Shown: one piece after another, positions 33,058 to 44,424 of the stretch
Layout of the letters: each line of letters opens with the position of its first letter
Numbering within the stretch: position 1 is the first letter of the stretch
Assembly: GCA_922989275.2 (NCBI GenBank)
Contig: OV277862.1
Location: 67,407,832-67,471,831, forward strand
DNA length: 64,000 bases
DNA from: Gari tellinella
Lineage: Eukaryota; Mollusca; Bivalvia; Cardiida; Psammobiidae
Direction: 5' to 3'
The notes under the pieces: generated by a model
What the model saw: the letters and a program-made list of their open reading frames with translations, nothing else
Told to the model about the DNA's origin: nothing
The model's database searches: none
Translations under genes and position numbers: made by a program

Positions 33058-33270
33058 TTAACCCTTTGCCTGCTGGCCGCGACTTTATTGATGTTTGCAA
33101 ACAGTTTAGATCCAGATCAGAAACCGCGTAACGCGGTGTCTGATCTGGATCCAAACTGTTTGACATTCTTCTTTATGTTTCTTTACTTATAAAATGTAAA
33201 AATCTAAATATATCAAATTTTGCAGACGACAATTTCGAAGCAGACGACATCACCGCAGGATAAGGGTTAA
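33058..33270. mobile_element. Family D2 MITE, best-preserved copy
   Basis: TTAACCCTTTGCCTGCTGG to AGGATAAGGGTTAA. Core (33096-33167): CAAACAGTTTAGATCCAGAT, GCGTAACGC and complement. Outer right arm carries GCAGACGACAATTTCGAAGC. TTAA on both sides. Use as reference for the D2 shell. Confidence 0.8.
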
Positions 33271-33304
33271 TGGTACCTTCTCTTATCTTAGTACTCGTCA
33301 TGGT

Positions 33305-33522
33305 TTAACCCCTTCGATGTTTTGATGTCATCAATTTTGAACAATTATCGTCTGCTTTTATTTTTCAAATTTAAAGTTCACGTATTTTGACTTCAGAAAT
33401 ATTTAAATGTTGTCAAACAGTTTGGATACTGATCAGACGCCGCGTGACGCGGCGTTTCATCAGAATCCAAATTGTTTGCAAAAATACCACAGTACTCGGG
33501 GAAAGGCAGTGAATGGGCTGAC
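33305..33522. mobile_element. Family D2 MITE
   Basis: TTAACCCCTTCGATGTTTTG left end; core CAAACAGTTTGGATACTGAT, GACGCCGCGTGACGCGGCGT and complement; right end GGCAGTGAATGGGCTGA with TTAA mutated. Confidence 0.7.
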
Positions 33523-33746
33523 CCTTTCGCTGTATTGATCTCATTGTATTATCATTTTAAAACAGTTTGGGTCCAACACAGACGCCTAAAAACTCAACTC
33601 CTTTCAAGTTCAAAACTGTGTGAAACCTATATTTCTTTTAACAAAATGTCAAAATTCTATATTTGGGTAATAAAAGCAGACAACAAATGTTCAGCAGACG
33701 AGATCAAAGACAGAAAAACTTGTTACCTCATTGAACCCTAGTGCTA

Positions 33747-33991
33747 CAGTGGAGAATCTGTTATTCTTTCCCGTTTAAACGCAAACGTACGCAAACGCAA
33801 AGCACTAGAACGTAGAAAAAACAACTTTTGGACAATTCTGATAATTCTTGTTTATCTTGGTGGCAAACAGTTTGGAGCCTGATCAGACGCCGGGTTACCC
33901 AGCGTCTGATCTGGCTCTAAACTGTTTGCACTGCAAATAATAGTTTTAGCGTAAACGCGTTTATTGGGAAAGAATAACAAATTCTCCACTG
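33747..33991. mobile_element. Family M MITE with D core
   Basis: TA|CAGTGGAGAATCTGTTATTC ... GAATAACAAATTCTCCACTG|TA, 245 bp, about the same sequence as 18449-18694. Core GATCAGACGCCGGGTTACCC. Confidence 0.85.
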
Positions 33992-34017
33992 TACTTATCT
34001 GGGTTATTAACAATGTA

Positions 34018-34545
34018 CATGTACGTGTGAATTGTATACATGTTATATGCAAACAATGTAGACCAAGATCAGAGTGATCCTAAAGGAACCATCTGGTCAG
34101 GGTCTATACTGTTTGTCATTTGGTAACATTTGGTAACTGGGTTCGTCCATTTGTAGTTCGAGGGGTCAATGAGTTAAGATAACCATGAACTAAATAGACT
34201 GGTTGAACTAAGCTTGTTTAGATATCAAAGAAAGAAAAAACTGGTTACCTCATTGAACCCTAGTGCTACATGTACTTATCTGGGTTATTAACAATGTATA
34301 GAGCAGACAACAAACGTTCAGTAGACGGTATCAAAGACAGAGAAAACTGGTTACCTCATTCAACCCTAGTGTAACAGATATGTGTCATTAACAATGTACG
34401 TGTGAATTGTATACATGTTCTATACAAACAATGTAGACCAAGATCAGAGTGATCCTAAAGGAACCATCTGGTCAGGGTCTATACTGTTTGTCATTTGGTA
34501 ACATTTGGTAACTGGGTTCGTCCATTTGTAGTTCGGGGGGGGGGG
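34018..34545. repeat. Direct segmental duplication, unit about 370 bp
   Basis: The block GTGTGAATTGTATACATGTT through an E core (CAAACAATGTAGACCAAGAT) to TCCATTTGTAGTTCG occurs at about 34024-34162 and 34398-34537 with very few differences. A GGTTACCTCATTGAACCC block recurs at 33722, 34245 and 34349. The second copy ends in a G run (34537-34549). High identity implies a recent duplication. Confidence 0.8.
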
Positions 34546-35483
34546 GGTTCAATGAGTTAAGATAACGATGAAACGAAACAGACTGGTTGCACTAAGCTCA
34601 TGTCACGTTTCTAAATGTAGGATCTCTGCCTTTCCTTATATAGTTTGGTGATGACTTGACTTTATTTTAGGTTACTCCATAGCCAGCAATGTCACTCATA
34701 AATCGTAAAAAATCTAGTCCGGTTTTTAATAATTACGTTCTGTCTACAGCTTGCTTATTGAAAATTACAAATACGACTCGTAGTGCGTACCATTATCAGA
34801 AGGCTACTACTGGAGCCTTTGATCAGTGTCTACACTGTTTGCATAGTAAACGTGTATTCTTCACGTGTAGTTTGTGAAAGACGTCAGAACGTGGCACAAA
34901 ATACCAATGAATTAACATGGTAGATGCACGTCTTTGGTGGAAACCACCAAAATGCTGTATAAGTATTGTTTCTCGGTTATAGGACTAGATGAGCCCGGGA
35001 TAGTATGCGTCTTTGTGACAATGCCAACAACTTCATCACTAAGCCATCGAGGCCTTTGTTCCTTACTTAAATATAACATCATTTTGAAGACAGTGTCTAT
35101 GCAAAGACTTTGCAAGAGTGTATGTTAAGATTAGCGCCGTTTGGGGATCGAATCATCTACCGGATGCTCTGTCGTACATTTGACAAGCACCACATGCAAG
35201 GATGTGATTTTTCCAGACAAAGCATGTTGAAGCAAATGATACGTATCTAGAAGAAATAGGATCAACACTCTTTCAACGAAATCCGTCAGACCTCCATGCA
35301 GTGTAGTAAATATTCTTACTACGATCGCCATAATGCATTGATAATTATTTCGTCTAGTACCAAAGAAGCACAAATTCTACTTTACATGTTGCAAAGGCTG
35401 AAAATTAAAAGCAACAAGCTACACTGTTATTCTTTCCAAACAACCACATGTGTACTCCCAGTCGGAGTCCATTGCAAACAGTT

Positions 35484-35718
35484 TTAACCTATTACCCCAT
35501 AGATACACCTTTTACGCTTTAGTTTATTCCTCTTCTGAAGAAAATAGTTCCACTTTATACTTTCATGAATATGGACCATAAACAGTATTCTACATCCTAG
35601 CAGTGCTCAAAAGACTGGATGTATAGAAGAATGTGCCTAAGGGCGCATTTGTTTTACTTTCAACCTGCTTTAAGTGGTCACCTGTTTTCAAAACTAGATA
35701 CACTCTATAGGGTAGTGT
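35484..35718. mobile_element. Family A MITE, inverted, right end lost
   Basis: TTAACCTATTACCCCATAGAT left end; the left arm of the core is degraded (GAATGTGCCTAAGGGCGC); right end CTATAGGGTAGTGTGTCAAG runs into a D core fragment (35725-35785). Confidence 0.65.
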
Positions 35719-35904
35719 GTCAAGACACTGATCAGACGCAGAATTACTTTGCGTTTGGCCAGTCTCCAAACTGTTTGACAATTAATGTTGTCATTTTAAA
35801 ATGCTATTTTTAACATTTTATCTCATTGCATGCGTGAGTAATTTTTAATTGAATAGTAAAGAATAACGTGTATTGTCATATAAGCACAAAACCCATCGTC
35901 TGAC

Positions 35905-35976
35905 CTCCGGCTGACTGTGTGTTGGTGCCACTGCCTGAACCTGAACCTGTACCGAACGTCAGTGTAAATGGGTCAT
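35905..35976 (-). CDS. Exon 2: Gly/Ser/Thr linker after the signal peptide
   Basis: Encodes 24 codons: D-P-F-T-L-T-F, then G-T-G-S-G-S-G-S-G-T-N-T and Q-S-A-G. The acceptor follows GCTTCTTCAG and the donor is GGAG|GTCAGA, phase 1 both ends. F-G-T-G-S is shared with exon 7, and the Gly-rich pattern with exons 10 and 12. The frame also runs open upstream of the acceptor, but that part has no protein resemblance. Confidence 0.7.
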
Positions 35977-36473
35977 CTGAAGAAGCAACAAGCAAACACA
36001 AAAATACAAAGGCGAGCCCTCTGGCAATTCTTAGCAAATCAGTCCTAAGCCCTTGATTAACAGACTTGACTGACATTTGCAAACAGTTAGGACCTAGATT
36101 AGACGCCGAGGATACCGGCGTTTGATTTAGATCAAAATTGTTTGATTCTCGTTTTATCCAAATGAAAAAAATGCAGAAATTTCTTAAGACGGTGTGGTTC
36201 GAACCGAATTCTAGTTCATTTTCCCACGGTTAAGACGGTTTCTTTTTGTTGTTGGGTTTTTTCTCATAAAAATTATAGATTTAAATCGCAGATAAGTTTG
36301 TCGGAATTGCAAGAGAAATTCACAAAAAGCATGGCAGGCATGAATAAAGCAACAGCTTACATATATAAAATGCATTGACAAACAATTCGAGATGCTTAAA
36401 ACGATAGACAGAAAGCAACATACATTGTAGTGCTTAAAACGTGTTGCATACCCTCATAGACGATATCATTAAA

Positions 36474-36680
36474 CAGTGGAAAAAACATTATTCTTTTCCA
36501 GTAGACATGTGTATGCTACAGTCGGTATGTCCACTGCAAACAGTTTGGAGCTAGATCAGACGCCGGGTAACTCGGCGTCTAATAAGGCATCATACTGGTT
36601 GTCACTCAGATAGAAATTACGTCAGAATTTGTTTTAAAAATTGCCAGTTCTACATGTTATTGCATTGCGTTTAGCTTAGT
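36474..36680. mobile_element. Family M MITE with D core, right end truncated
   Basis: CAGTGGAAAAAACATTATTC left end; core GCAAACAGTTTGGAGCTAGA + CAGACGCCGGGTAACTCGGC. The right arm stops at GCGTTTAGCTTAG, where a TTAA element begins. Confidence 0.6.
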
Positions 36681-36928
36681 TTAACCCTTTCGGCGCCAAA
36701 TTAGTTGGGAGATCTTTACCCCTTCACCGCTTCATTGTAGTCTGCTTCAGTATTGTTGTCTGCAAGATCGTTTCAAAGTAAGATTTAAAGTTGTATGATT
36801 TAAGAAATAATGATAAAGAGTTCAAACAGTTTGAATCCTGATCAGACGCCGCGTTACGCGGCGTCTGATCTGGATCCAAACTGTTTACAAAGTCGGCTTT
36901 ATTCGACTACGGCGCCGAAAGAGTGAAA
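36681..36928. mobile_element. Family D2 MITE
   Basis: TTAACCCTTTCGGCGCCAAA left end and CTACGGCGCCGAAAGAGTG right end (TTAA lost). Perfect core at 36825-36896: GATCAGACGCCGCGTTACGC and complement. Confidence 0.7.
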
Positions 36929-37398
36929 TGTGGATTAATAACATCTTCAATGTAGCAATCCAAGACCTTCGGCCACAAAGAAAGTATACAAACAGCTGTT
37001 AGGAAAGAATTATCAGTATCAGTTTGCTTGACATAGAATGAATGTACAACGCAGATCACTGGAATTTTAACTCTTTCAACACTAAGTAACTGTTGAAGGT
37101 TATTAGATTCCTTTGTGGATCATTTCAGTGCCAAAATATGAACCAGTCTACTTAGAATTCTGGGAAGTTTACTAAATACTGCTATAGATTAGCAAACAGT
37201 GTAGACCCAGATCATAGGGCTTCTCGGTCTACACTGTTTGCAAATGTAATGAGTATATTTTAAACAGGTCCATGGTTGAAAGAGTTAATCTGTTGCAAGT
37301 TGTTGCAATGCGCATCCCAATACAAATTGCAACAGTCTTAAATTCATGTATTTTTATTTAATCCCTGCGATGCCTCACTCCGTGTACAATGGTTATTT

Positions 37399-37475
37399 GC
37401 AAACAGTATGGATCCAGATTAGATGCCGTGTAACACGCCGTCCAATCAGGATCCAAATTCTTTGACACTCATTTC
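37399..37475. repeat. Family D core copy
   Basis: GCAAACAGTATGGATCCAGA ... AATCAGGATCCAAATTCTTTG around GATGCCGTGTAACACGCCGTC. Diverged. Confidence 0.55.
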
Positions 37476-37566
37476 AATATTTCTCAAGTCAAAAAACTTA
37501 AAATTTAAATCTGACAAGCAAAAGCAAGCGACAATTGTAACTTAAAAGCGGATACAGAGCACCAGA

Positions 37567-37735
37567 TAAGGGTAGTTTTTCAAGAACTAAAATCTTTATT
37601 TCTGAATTAAACCCTAGGGTGTCACTACTCATTAGAATCGTCTCTTCGAGACGATTCTAATGAGTAGTAACACCATAGGATTTGGTGCTAGAAGGAGTGA
37701 GAAAATGTTGGATTTGTTGAAATAACTACCTCTTA
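37567..37735. repeat. Family L hairpin repeat (copy 2)
   Basis: Better preserved than 25494-25665: TACTCATTAGAATCGTCTC and its complement GAGACGATTCTAATGAGTA form a perfect hairpin. Confidence 0.75.
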
Positions 37736-38499
37736 TCTGGAGCCCTGGGATAAAGTCATGGAAGTGAACATGGGTTAAATCTAATTTTTGAGGAGTTTGC
37801 ACCATCGTAAAACAATAATAAATGTGCAAAGACAGAATAAGCTTGAAGCAATTAGCAAGTAGGCATGGTAACAACTGCACGTGAAACGCATGTGACAACC
37901 AAGAGTGACTAACCCTTATAAAGGACATAGCATATGTGTAAGGTTATTTAGTTTTTCTGCCAACTTTAGGATATTTGGACGTTCCAGAGAAAAGGAAGCG
38001 GATACATAAGAGCCAAGGCAATGCCTTATTCTTTTTCGATAGACCTTCTTGGTCCTTTTGCATGCTCAATTATACAGCACTGTTACATTGTACATATGTT
38101 GCATAATAATTAATCAATGTGTTCTGTATTCATTGACTTTAACATTGAAAATATAACACTCCCATTTATATATTTTAGAGAAAGCGTAAAAGGGGACATA
38201 TAATACATTTACATGTATATAGAAATGTTAATAGAGAATATCCTACAATTGTTTTTTCTCTGTTTACTAAGAGAATAACTACTTCTAATATAAAAAATTG
38301 TAAAATGTCACCTTCATAGTAATTAATTAATTATCAACAAATAACCATACGGTAAAGGGGTTTGACTGTATAAAAAGTGTTGGGGAAAGGGCCACAGCTA
38401 GAAAGTTGAGCCTACCCAATTTCACTTTATTTTGAAATAAAATATGGTGACACAATACGCATTTTACGCCCTAAATTATTTCATCCACATAAAAAAAAT

Positions 38500-38666
38500 T
38501 AGTTTCCATCATAAATATGCAACATAAGAAATGCTTGTTTTTTCTAGATCCAATCCGATTGTAGCTTACAGCAAGCTAAAATATGGCACATTCTGTTTAT
38601 CTTCAACCTGCCTTAAGTGGTCAGCTGTCTTTAAAACTAGAAATATGGTATGGGGTAACGGGTTAA
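38500..38666. mobile_element. Partial family A MITE
   Basis: AAATATGCAACATAAGAAATG leads into a degraded core (AAAATATGGCACATTCTG...) and a clear right end GTATGGGGTAACGGGTTAA. Confidence 0.55.
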
Positions 38667-38742
38667 ACGAGTTCTAGATAATGGTAGTAGTCCAAATTGT
38701 TCGACACAAATATCGGAGGCTACTGTACGAAAATGCCTATTG

Positions 38743-38944
38743 CAGGGCTGGCATTTCTCCGGATTTCTCCGAAATCTTCGGATTTTATCCTAACAGATGG
38801 TAGCTTAAAGCAGGCTGAAAGGAAAACAGAATGCGCCTTAAGGCGCATTCTGCTTTACTTTCAACCTGCTTTAAGTAACCACTATTGAAAAATAGAAAAT
38901 TTGAAAATCTTAGGATTTCTCATAACCATTTTATGGCAGCCCTG
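38743..38944. mobile_element. Family C MITE carrying the family A core
   Basis: CAGGGCTGGCATTTCTCC and ATTTTATGGCAGCCCTG ends. The centre is GCTTAAAGCAGGCTGAAAGG, CAGAATGCGCC and complement, i.e. the family A palindrome in a different shell. It lies about 85 bp from the first exon of the ShKT/VWC gene, on the intron side. Confidence 0.75.
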
Positions 38945-39029
38945 CCATTGACAAATAAAAGCAGGCAACAATGTTGAAGCAGATGGTACTAAACATAGGA
39001 AAGCAAGGTTGGTTGTCTGTGTTTCTTAC

Positions 39030-39105
39030 CTCCTGCCCTTTTACTGTTGATGACGGACGCGGCCGCTATTCCCACACAGAACAGTAATACTACACAGGTC
39101 TTCAT
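39030..39105 (-). CDS. Exon 1: signal peptide and start codon
   Basis: Starts at ATG (39103-39105) with MKTCVVLLFCVGIAAASVIN, a basic residue followed by a hydrophobic run and small residues: a typical secretory signal with likely cleavage after the Ala-Ala-Ala/Ser stretch. The donor is GGAG|GTAAGA, phase 1; joined to exon 2 the split codon is Asp. The frame is open further upstream to another Met, but that would bury the signal, so I prefer the inner ATG. Confidence 0.8.
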
Positions 39106-39140
39106 TCTGTCAGTGTCCCGTGCAAACTGAGATGGAACAG

Positions 39141-39147
39141 TATTATA
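39141..39147 (-). promoter_or_regulatory. TATA-like box upstream of exon 1
   Basis: GGTATAATAC on the minus strand lies about 36-43 nt upstream of the start codon. If used, it would put transcription start close to the ATG with a very short leader. An upstream non-coding exon cannot be excluded. Confidence 0.3.
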
Positions 39148-39269
39148 CCTCCTGCTGAGGGAGCGCCACTTACTGATAAGATTGCAGACACATTGGGAGT
39201 AGAAGGTCAGGACAAATGGCACAAACTTGTGACCCTATTCGAGGACGATATCATCTCCCTTTTAAACGA

Positions 39270-39464
39270 CAGTAAAACCTGTCTATAACGACCACAAAAT
39301 AGAAGGCTGCTTGATTGTATAAGGAACAGGTTACAGCGTAAAGCAAGGTGAAAGTAAAACAAAGGAGCTTTCTGTTTTACTTTTCACCTTGCTTTAAGCA
39401 GTTTTCTGGTTTAAATATCTAGATATAATCACAATATTGTAGTCGTAATAGGCAGGTTTTACTT
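39270..39464. mobile_element. Family F MITE
   Basis: CAGTAAAACCTGTCTATAACGACC / TAGTCGTAATAGGCAGGTTTTACT ends; core GCAAGGTGAAAGTAAAACAA with complement. It lies upstream of the ShKT/VWC start. Confidence 0.75.
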
Positions 39465-39465
39465 T

Positions 39466-39622
39466 ATAGAAAGATGATAGCTAAAATCAAGGTGACGGTA
39501 AAACAGAAAAATCATAAAAGGCTTTCTGTTTAACTGTCACCTTGCTTTAATCAGTCACCTGACGTTAAACACCTAATACCTAACACAATAATTATAGTGG
39601 TCGTAATAGAAAGGTTTTACTG
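39466..39622. mobile_element. Family F MITE, left end truncated, tandem to the previous one
   Basis: Core ATCAAGGTGACGGTAAAACAG...CTGTCACCTTGCTTTAA and right end GTGGTCGTAATAGAAAGGTTTTACTG|TA. The left TIR is missing where it meets the preceding copy. Confidence 0.7.
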
Positions 39623-39795
39623 TATACTGTCAATTTTGTGGTAAATGTCAGCTTCAATGACAGTGAATTGTAAGTAGTTAACAAAGTGGAAATTTATTCA
39701 AATGATCTCTAATTTACTTTTGTTCTCCATTACATCGTTTTAAGCAAGTCTTTACATAATTTCATGCTTTTTAAAGAAATGGCCGTTTAATATAA

Positions 39796-40046
39796 TTAAC
39801 CCATTACCCCATAAATTCGCCATTTTACGCATTTAGTATTCACTAGACTGAAGATAATACTTCCATTTTATACAGTTATGAAAATGTGTCATAAGAAATA
39901 GTTTCTATATTCTAGCAAATGGTACCTTAAAGCAGACTGAAAGTAAAGCAGAATGCGCCTTAAAGCGCATTCTGCTTTACTTTCAACCTGCTTTAAGTGA
40001 TCACCTATTTTCAAAACTAGAATCAGTCTATTTGGTAATGGGTTAA
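39796..40046. mobile_element. Family A MITE, inverted
   Basis: TTAACCCATTACCCCATAAA to GGTAATGGGTTAA; core GCAGAATGCGCCTTAAAGCG. Both TTAA sites intact. Confidence 0.85.
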
Positions 40047-40347
40047 GACTGTATGTACCTTCTTATGCAACCCTCGACGGCAATACAATGAGGAAGCATT
40101 GATGATAAAAACAAGGAAGCATTGAAAATATGGTATTAGTTTATGCACATTTTGCAGATATTGCGCAGCCATAGTTAATGTCTGTGCAAAGGTTATCTGT
40201 TGGACACGAAGAGCATAGGTTATGTAAGTTCAAAAGCGTGGTTAATCTACAAGGAAGTGCTGTTTGGCAATGAGCTATGTTGAACAAAAAATATTTTAAT
40301 TCTAATTTCTGTTAAGCGACAACTGAATTAGGAAGCATTAAAATCTT

Positions 40348-40599
40348 TTAACCCTTTCCCTTATAGAAGCGACTTTTAGCACATGCATTTTATTCATCCG
40401 CTGAGGAAAATAGTTCCAATATATACCGCAATGAATATGTGTTATATTTAACACTTTCCTTATTCTAGTAGATAATAGCTTACATCAGACTGAAAGTAAA
40501 GCAGAATGCGCCATATGGCGCATTCTGCTTTACTTTCAACCTGCTTTAAGTAGTCACCTACTTTCAAAACTAGAAACAGGCTATCTGGTAAAGGGTTAA
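40348..40599. mobile_element. Family A MITE, inverted
   Basis: TTAACCCTTTCCCTTATAG to GGTAAAGGGTTAA; core GCAGAATGCGCCATATGGCG. Both TTAA sites intact. Confidence 0.85.
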
Positions 40600-42060
40600 G
40601 ACACCGGACTGCTAAATGCAGGACAAAGTGGTCAACTGCAATGCAAAAGATGCTTACAATAACGTTCTGCAGTACAGTGTGTTTTTCTAGGATCAAAAGG
40701 TCGTCAACCCTTAACAGTAAAACATATTTCTATGATATTGATAAGTTTTACTGTATTTTGGTGTGGTAAAGGTTAGTCAAAATCGTGTTTGACTCCGTTG
40801 CCTGTTTTTACAATGATTTGTCTGTTTAGTTTTGGAGTTTGATTTTTTACTGTAAAACAACACCATTACAAACACACATATTAATTTCCCAACGCAGTTA
40901 TTGCGTTACATGAGAACACCCTTTTTAGTTTTACATATTAACCGCCTAATGATTGGGTTAACCAATGTGTCAACAGTATGATATTTACTCATTCACCCTT
41001 GAAACTTCAAACTGACAATTTCAGCTTCTAAGCAATGGTAACCTATTTTGAATATCTCGTTTAAATTTTACAATATATTTGAGAATGGTAAATAGTTTAG
41101 AGACCCAGGTAAGATGGCTCTTCAGGAAACTTTCTGATCTGGATATTTGCTGTTGGCATAGGACGAATATACTTGTCATTAGTGTTTCAAATTAGTTCAA
41201 TCTGCTTTTTCATTAACGTATCCACCGTTGCACGTTTGCTAACCAATTTGTTCCTCGTAGGATCGACATGACCGGGTCTAAGTACACTAATGAAGTAGCA
41301 ATGAGAGCGAATACTACCTATAGAAAACACATCTCTATCACATAGATACTACAATGTCAGTGGGTCACTACGATCATAATATATTAGTGAACTCGTTGCC
41401 TCTCATGTCCTAAATGACCGGAACATATAAAAGTATACTGAAGGACTTGGTCAGTGCTAGATAAACCTGAACGAAAGAGCAAGCGATGGCGATGGCGATA
41501 ATTGAGTACTGAAGAATTTCAGCATAATAGGGACAATTTCCAGAATATCCACATGCACTACCAAATCACTGAGCTATCTCTTTGTCGACTTTAATTATGA
41601 GTTTCAAAGTGTAATCATCTTATCATATAGTAATTTGGTTACATTGCATAACTAACGGCAATGTCGAAAACAAAGCAAGAACAATACCATAACGACTGGC
41701 TTGTTGGCATAGCTAGCAGCCGGAGTATTGCAGGGAGGATACTCAATGCATCTTAGGTTCTACAACACAAGGCTTGTGCATTGTCATTGATGTCCTAGAG
41801 AACCACCAAGGCACACGTGAACATCGGCTGATCCCATTCTGCGCCATTATGACGTTGTATCCCGTCTAACACAGTCGCTGTCATATTATCGGCTGCTTAT
41901 ATTTTTCGTCTGCTTTTATTTATAAAAGTTTGGAATTATATGCGTTGCTTACTTAAGAAACATTGATATGAGCGTAAGAATGTTTGGCTCCTGATCAGAC
42001 GACGCGTTGCGCGCTGATTTTACATGCCAGTGTTGTCAGCCTTAGCAGTTAGAGGGCTAA

Positions 42061-42283
42061 TTAACTCATCTGTGCCCACGACCCCATATATGGGACATAG
42101 GCAAACAATGTAGACTCTGATCAGACGCCGCATGATGCAGCGTCTGATCAGAGTCTATACTGTTTGCTGATAGGAATTTCATTATAAAACATAATGAAAA
42201 TTTTGACCAGGCATACCTTTGATAAAAAATGGACTAATCCAATATATAAATATGGAAAAATCCACTGGGCATAAATGGGTTAA
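42061..42283. mobile_element. TTAA-flanked MITE with D/E-type core
   Basis: TTAACTCATCTGTGCCCACG to CACTGGGCATAAATGGGTTAA. Core (42101-42170): GCAAACAATGTAGACTCTGA, CAGACGCCGCATGATGCAGC and complement. The inner arms are D-like and the outer arms of the hairpin E-like. A partial relative is at about 12231-12360. Confidence 0.75.
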
Positions 42284-43271
42284 TATTACCAAACTCAGAC
42301 TTGTTGGAGACAATGGCGGGCTGGCAAGCATCATTATATTTCTAAGAGCTTGTGCTTAAGATAGGCGGATAGATGGGATATTTTACTTTCAGATTGATTT
42401 AAGTGGTTACCTGTTAGAATGTTGGATACATTTTTTATTGATCCTCATCATGACATGATAGAAGTAAGAAAATGAAATTCTCTATGAGGAATATATAAAG
42501 GCATCAAAACTGTTTTGCTGTAAATATTGTTGGAAGAGTTATACATGTGGTTACTCACTTAGTCAAGCATAGCCGTAAATGGTGATCTGTTGCAAACGAA
42601 ATGATGAGTTTGTTGAATCATTTAAGTCTAGTGTATAACAAAAAGGAAAGATGCAAATACGTGTAGTGTTGAATTATTCTCAATACATTTGACTTTGTGT
42701 GCCTTGTTTCCTCATAGTTTGGTTTAAAAGTGCATAATGATGATATCCCTTTGGAATATTCTTGCTTTCTTTCGGTGTGTTTGAACGGGGAAATTACCAT
42801 GCTGTAGGGAAGAGTTAATGCCGTGGGCGAACAAGTTTTTTCTTTCTTTTGTTTTCGACTTTAATAATTCTATATAACTAAAACGAAACTTTAATACATA
42901 GCATGAATATATTCTGTTACTTGCAAAAGAAATATATAACATCTGTAGATTGTTCAGATGTTTTTGTTTTTAAAACCGAAAAACATTGATATACTCGTAA
43001 GTATCAACTACTTAGATCCTGATCACACACAAGATAATTCCTATTTTAATCAGGATCCAATACATTTTAAGAGCTTGAAACTTGGACAAGATAATGGATA
43101 AATGGGACATGTTTAGACCATTGAAAGGACAAGGTTTCAGAAGCCTCCGTCTTGGCCCAAAAAGAAATATCTTTATTTTCTCTTTGTTTGTCAATTTCAG
43201 ATATTACTACTTCATTTGTACATATCGTACACAAAACTCAACCCCAAAAGGCAAAAAAGCAGATTGTTGAT

Positions 43272-43426
43272 ACAATTTACGGTATAAATCCTAGAAATAA
43301 ACAATGAAGGCACAAATGCGACACTTCAACGTTTCGTCAAATGAATTATTACTGTGTATTTAAAATATATTTTTGTCGCAATAGTACCTTCATTGTTTAT
43401 TACTAGGATTTATACCGTGAATTGTG
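43272..43426. repeat. 155 bp hairpin element
   Basis: ACAATTTACGGTATAAATCC and AACAATGAAGG pair with CCTTCATTGTTTATTACTAG and GGATTTATACCGTGAATTGT. The loop holds about 70 bp of less regular sequence. Confidence 0.7.
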
Positions 43427-43674
43427 ACAAAAATATGCGTTTCGCGATTGTTGGCCTAACGGTTCATTTACAAGAAACTGTAAAATTGTCAAAAGTTGAA
43501 TTTGGGTTGGGTTTTGTGTATAATATGAAGTATTACTCTCTGAAATTGAAAAATAACGAGAAAATAAAGTGTGTAAAAGAAGGCTTTGTGAACCTTGTCA
43601 TTTCAAATGGATACTTTTAAATCCAATAACGTCCATATTTGACTATTTAGGGTTGGTTTTACAATATATTGCAA

Positions 43675-43745
43675 AAAGGCAAGCAGTGCATATCCTGAGC
43701 AAATGGTTCCATTTAAGAGCCCTCTGATCCGAGTCTACACTTTTT
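43675..43745. repeat. Family E core copy
   Basis: GCAAGCAGTGCATATCCTGA ... CTCTGATCCGAGTCTACACT, with the E-shell left flank GGGTTGGTTTTACAATATAT. Diverged. Confidence 0.5.
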
Positions 43746-44424
43746 GAAAATTACTGGTACAATGTTTAGAAAGGACAAGTGTACTCGTCGTAAGGGCTTA
43801 GTGTGTTGCTTTATTTTAGTTAGAATAGCGGGCCAACAGTCTACAGGAAACTATATCATTACATTTTCACCCTACTTATTACACCTTTGTCTTGGCTGTT
43901 CTTGTGAATATTCTCTAGTTCATACATGTACGTACCGATTACTTTAGATATGTATGTGCCAAAACATCTAACAATCCCGACTAACAGCAGTACATAGGCG
44001 CCTACAGAGACATATACCTCTACCTTTTCACCTGCTGTTCGTCCATGTTTGTCATGATATGTCCCCTTGTTTTCTTGAACAATCCATAGTATATTACAGT
44101 TATTTCTCTAAGACAGAAAAACACATTTACACAGCTGGCACCCCAAAGCAGTACATCATATCAGTAATGCAGTTTGTTGAGCAGTCATCTGTCTTCATCG
44201 CACCTTAAGTCTGTACATGTAATACGAATTAGAACACTATTCGGTGTTTCAAAGATTTGAGTTTGAAGTGAAACTGTAGCCATACCGCATAGCAACAAGC
44301 CAGCAATACACAATGACAGTACCGTGTTAGAGCGTATATATAAAATATCCCAGTGTAGGCGTAAGCGTTGGCGTTGGTGAGGGCTGTAACTCTTTCAGAA
44401 CATAAATAATGTATAACTGGTATC

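Larger units (their letters stand above)
1459..39105 (-). other. Gene span: secreted VWC / Thr-Gly linker / ShKT modular protein, 3' end outside window
   Basis: Fourteen coding exons on the minus strand join in one open frame of 474 codons plus one base. In order: signal peptide (39030-39105), linker (35905-35976), VWC N-half (31832-31943), VWC C-half plus linker (25276-25424), ShKT1 (24475-24591), Thr-Gly repeat (23175-23426), linker (22968-23000), ShKT2 (17193-17312), Thr-Gly repeat (15586-15765), linker (10183-10212), ShKT3 (9028-9141), linkers (5414-5443 and 3876-3902), ShKT4 (1459-1569). Every exon is bounded by AG and GT in the right phase; all junctions are phase 1 except the one inside VWC, which is phase 2. 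VWC and ShKT are extracellular disulfide-rich domains, so the product should be secreted. Its role (matrix, mucus, byssus or shell) is not shown by the sequence. I do not recognise a named orthologue. Confidence 0.8.

Noticed and set aside
39106..39222. N-terminal extension of the ShKT/VWC protein from an upstream in-frame Met
   Set aside because: It would put a non-hydrophobic 39-residue segment before a clear signal peptide, and a TATA-like box lies within it.
41420..41470. TATAAAAG motif as promoter of an undetected gene
   Set aside because: No ORF, splice site pattern or conserved feature follows it; TATA-like strings are frequent in this AT-rich DNA.
43354..43620. 88-codon plus-strand ORF with a signal peptide-like start
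   Set aside because: The start lies in a hairpin element arm, the remainder is low-complexity AT-driven sequence, and there is no family resemblance or splice context.
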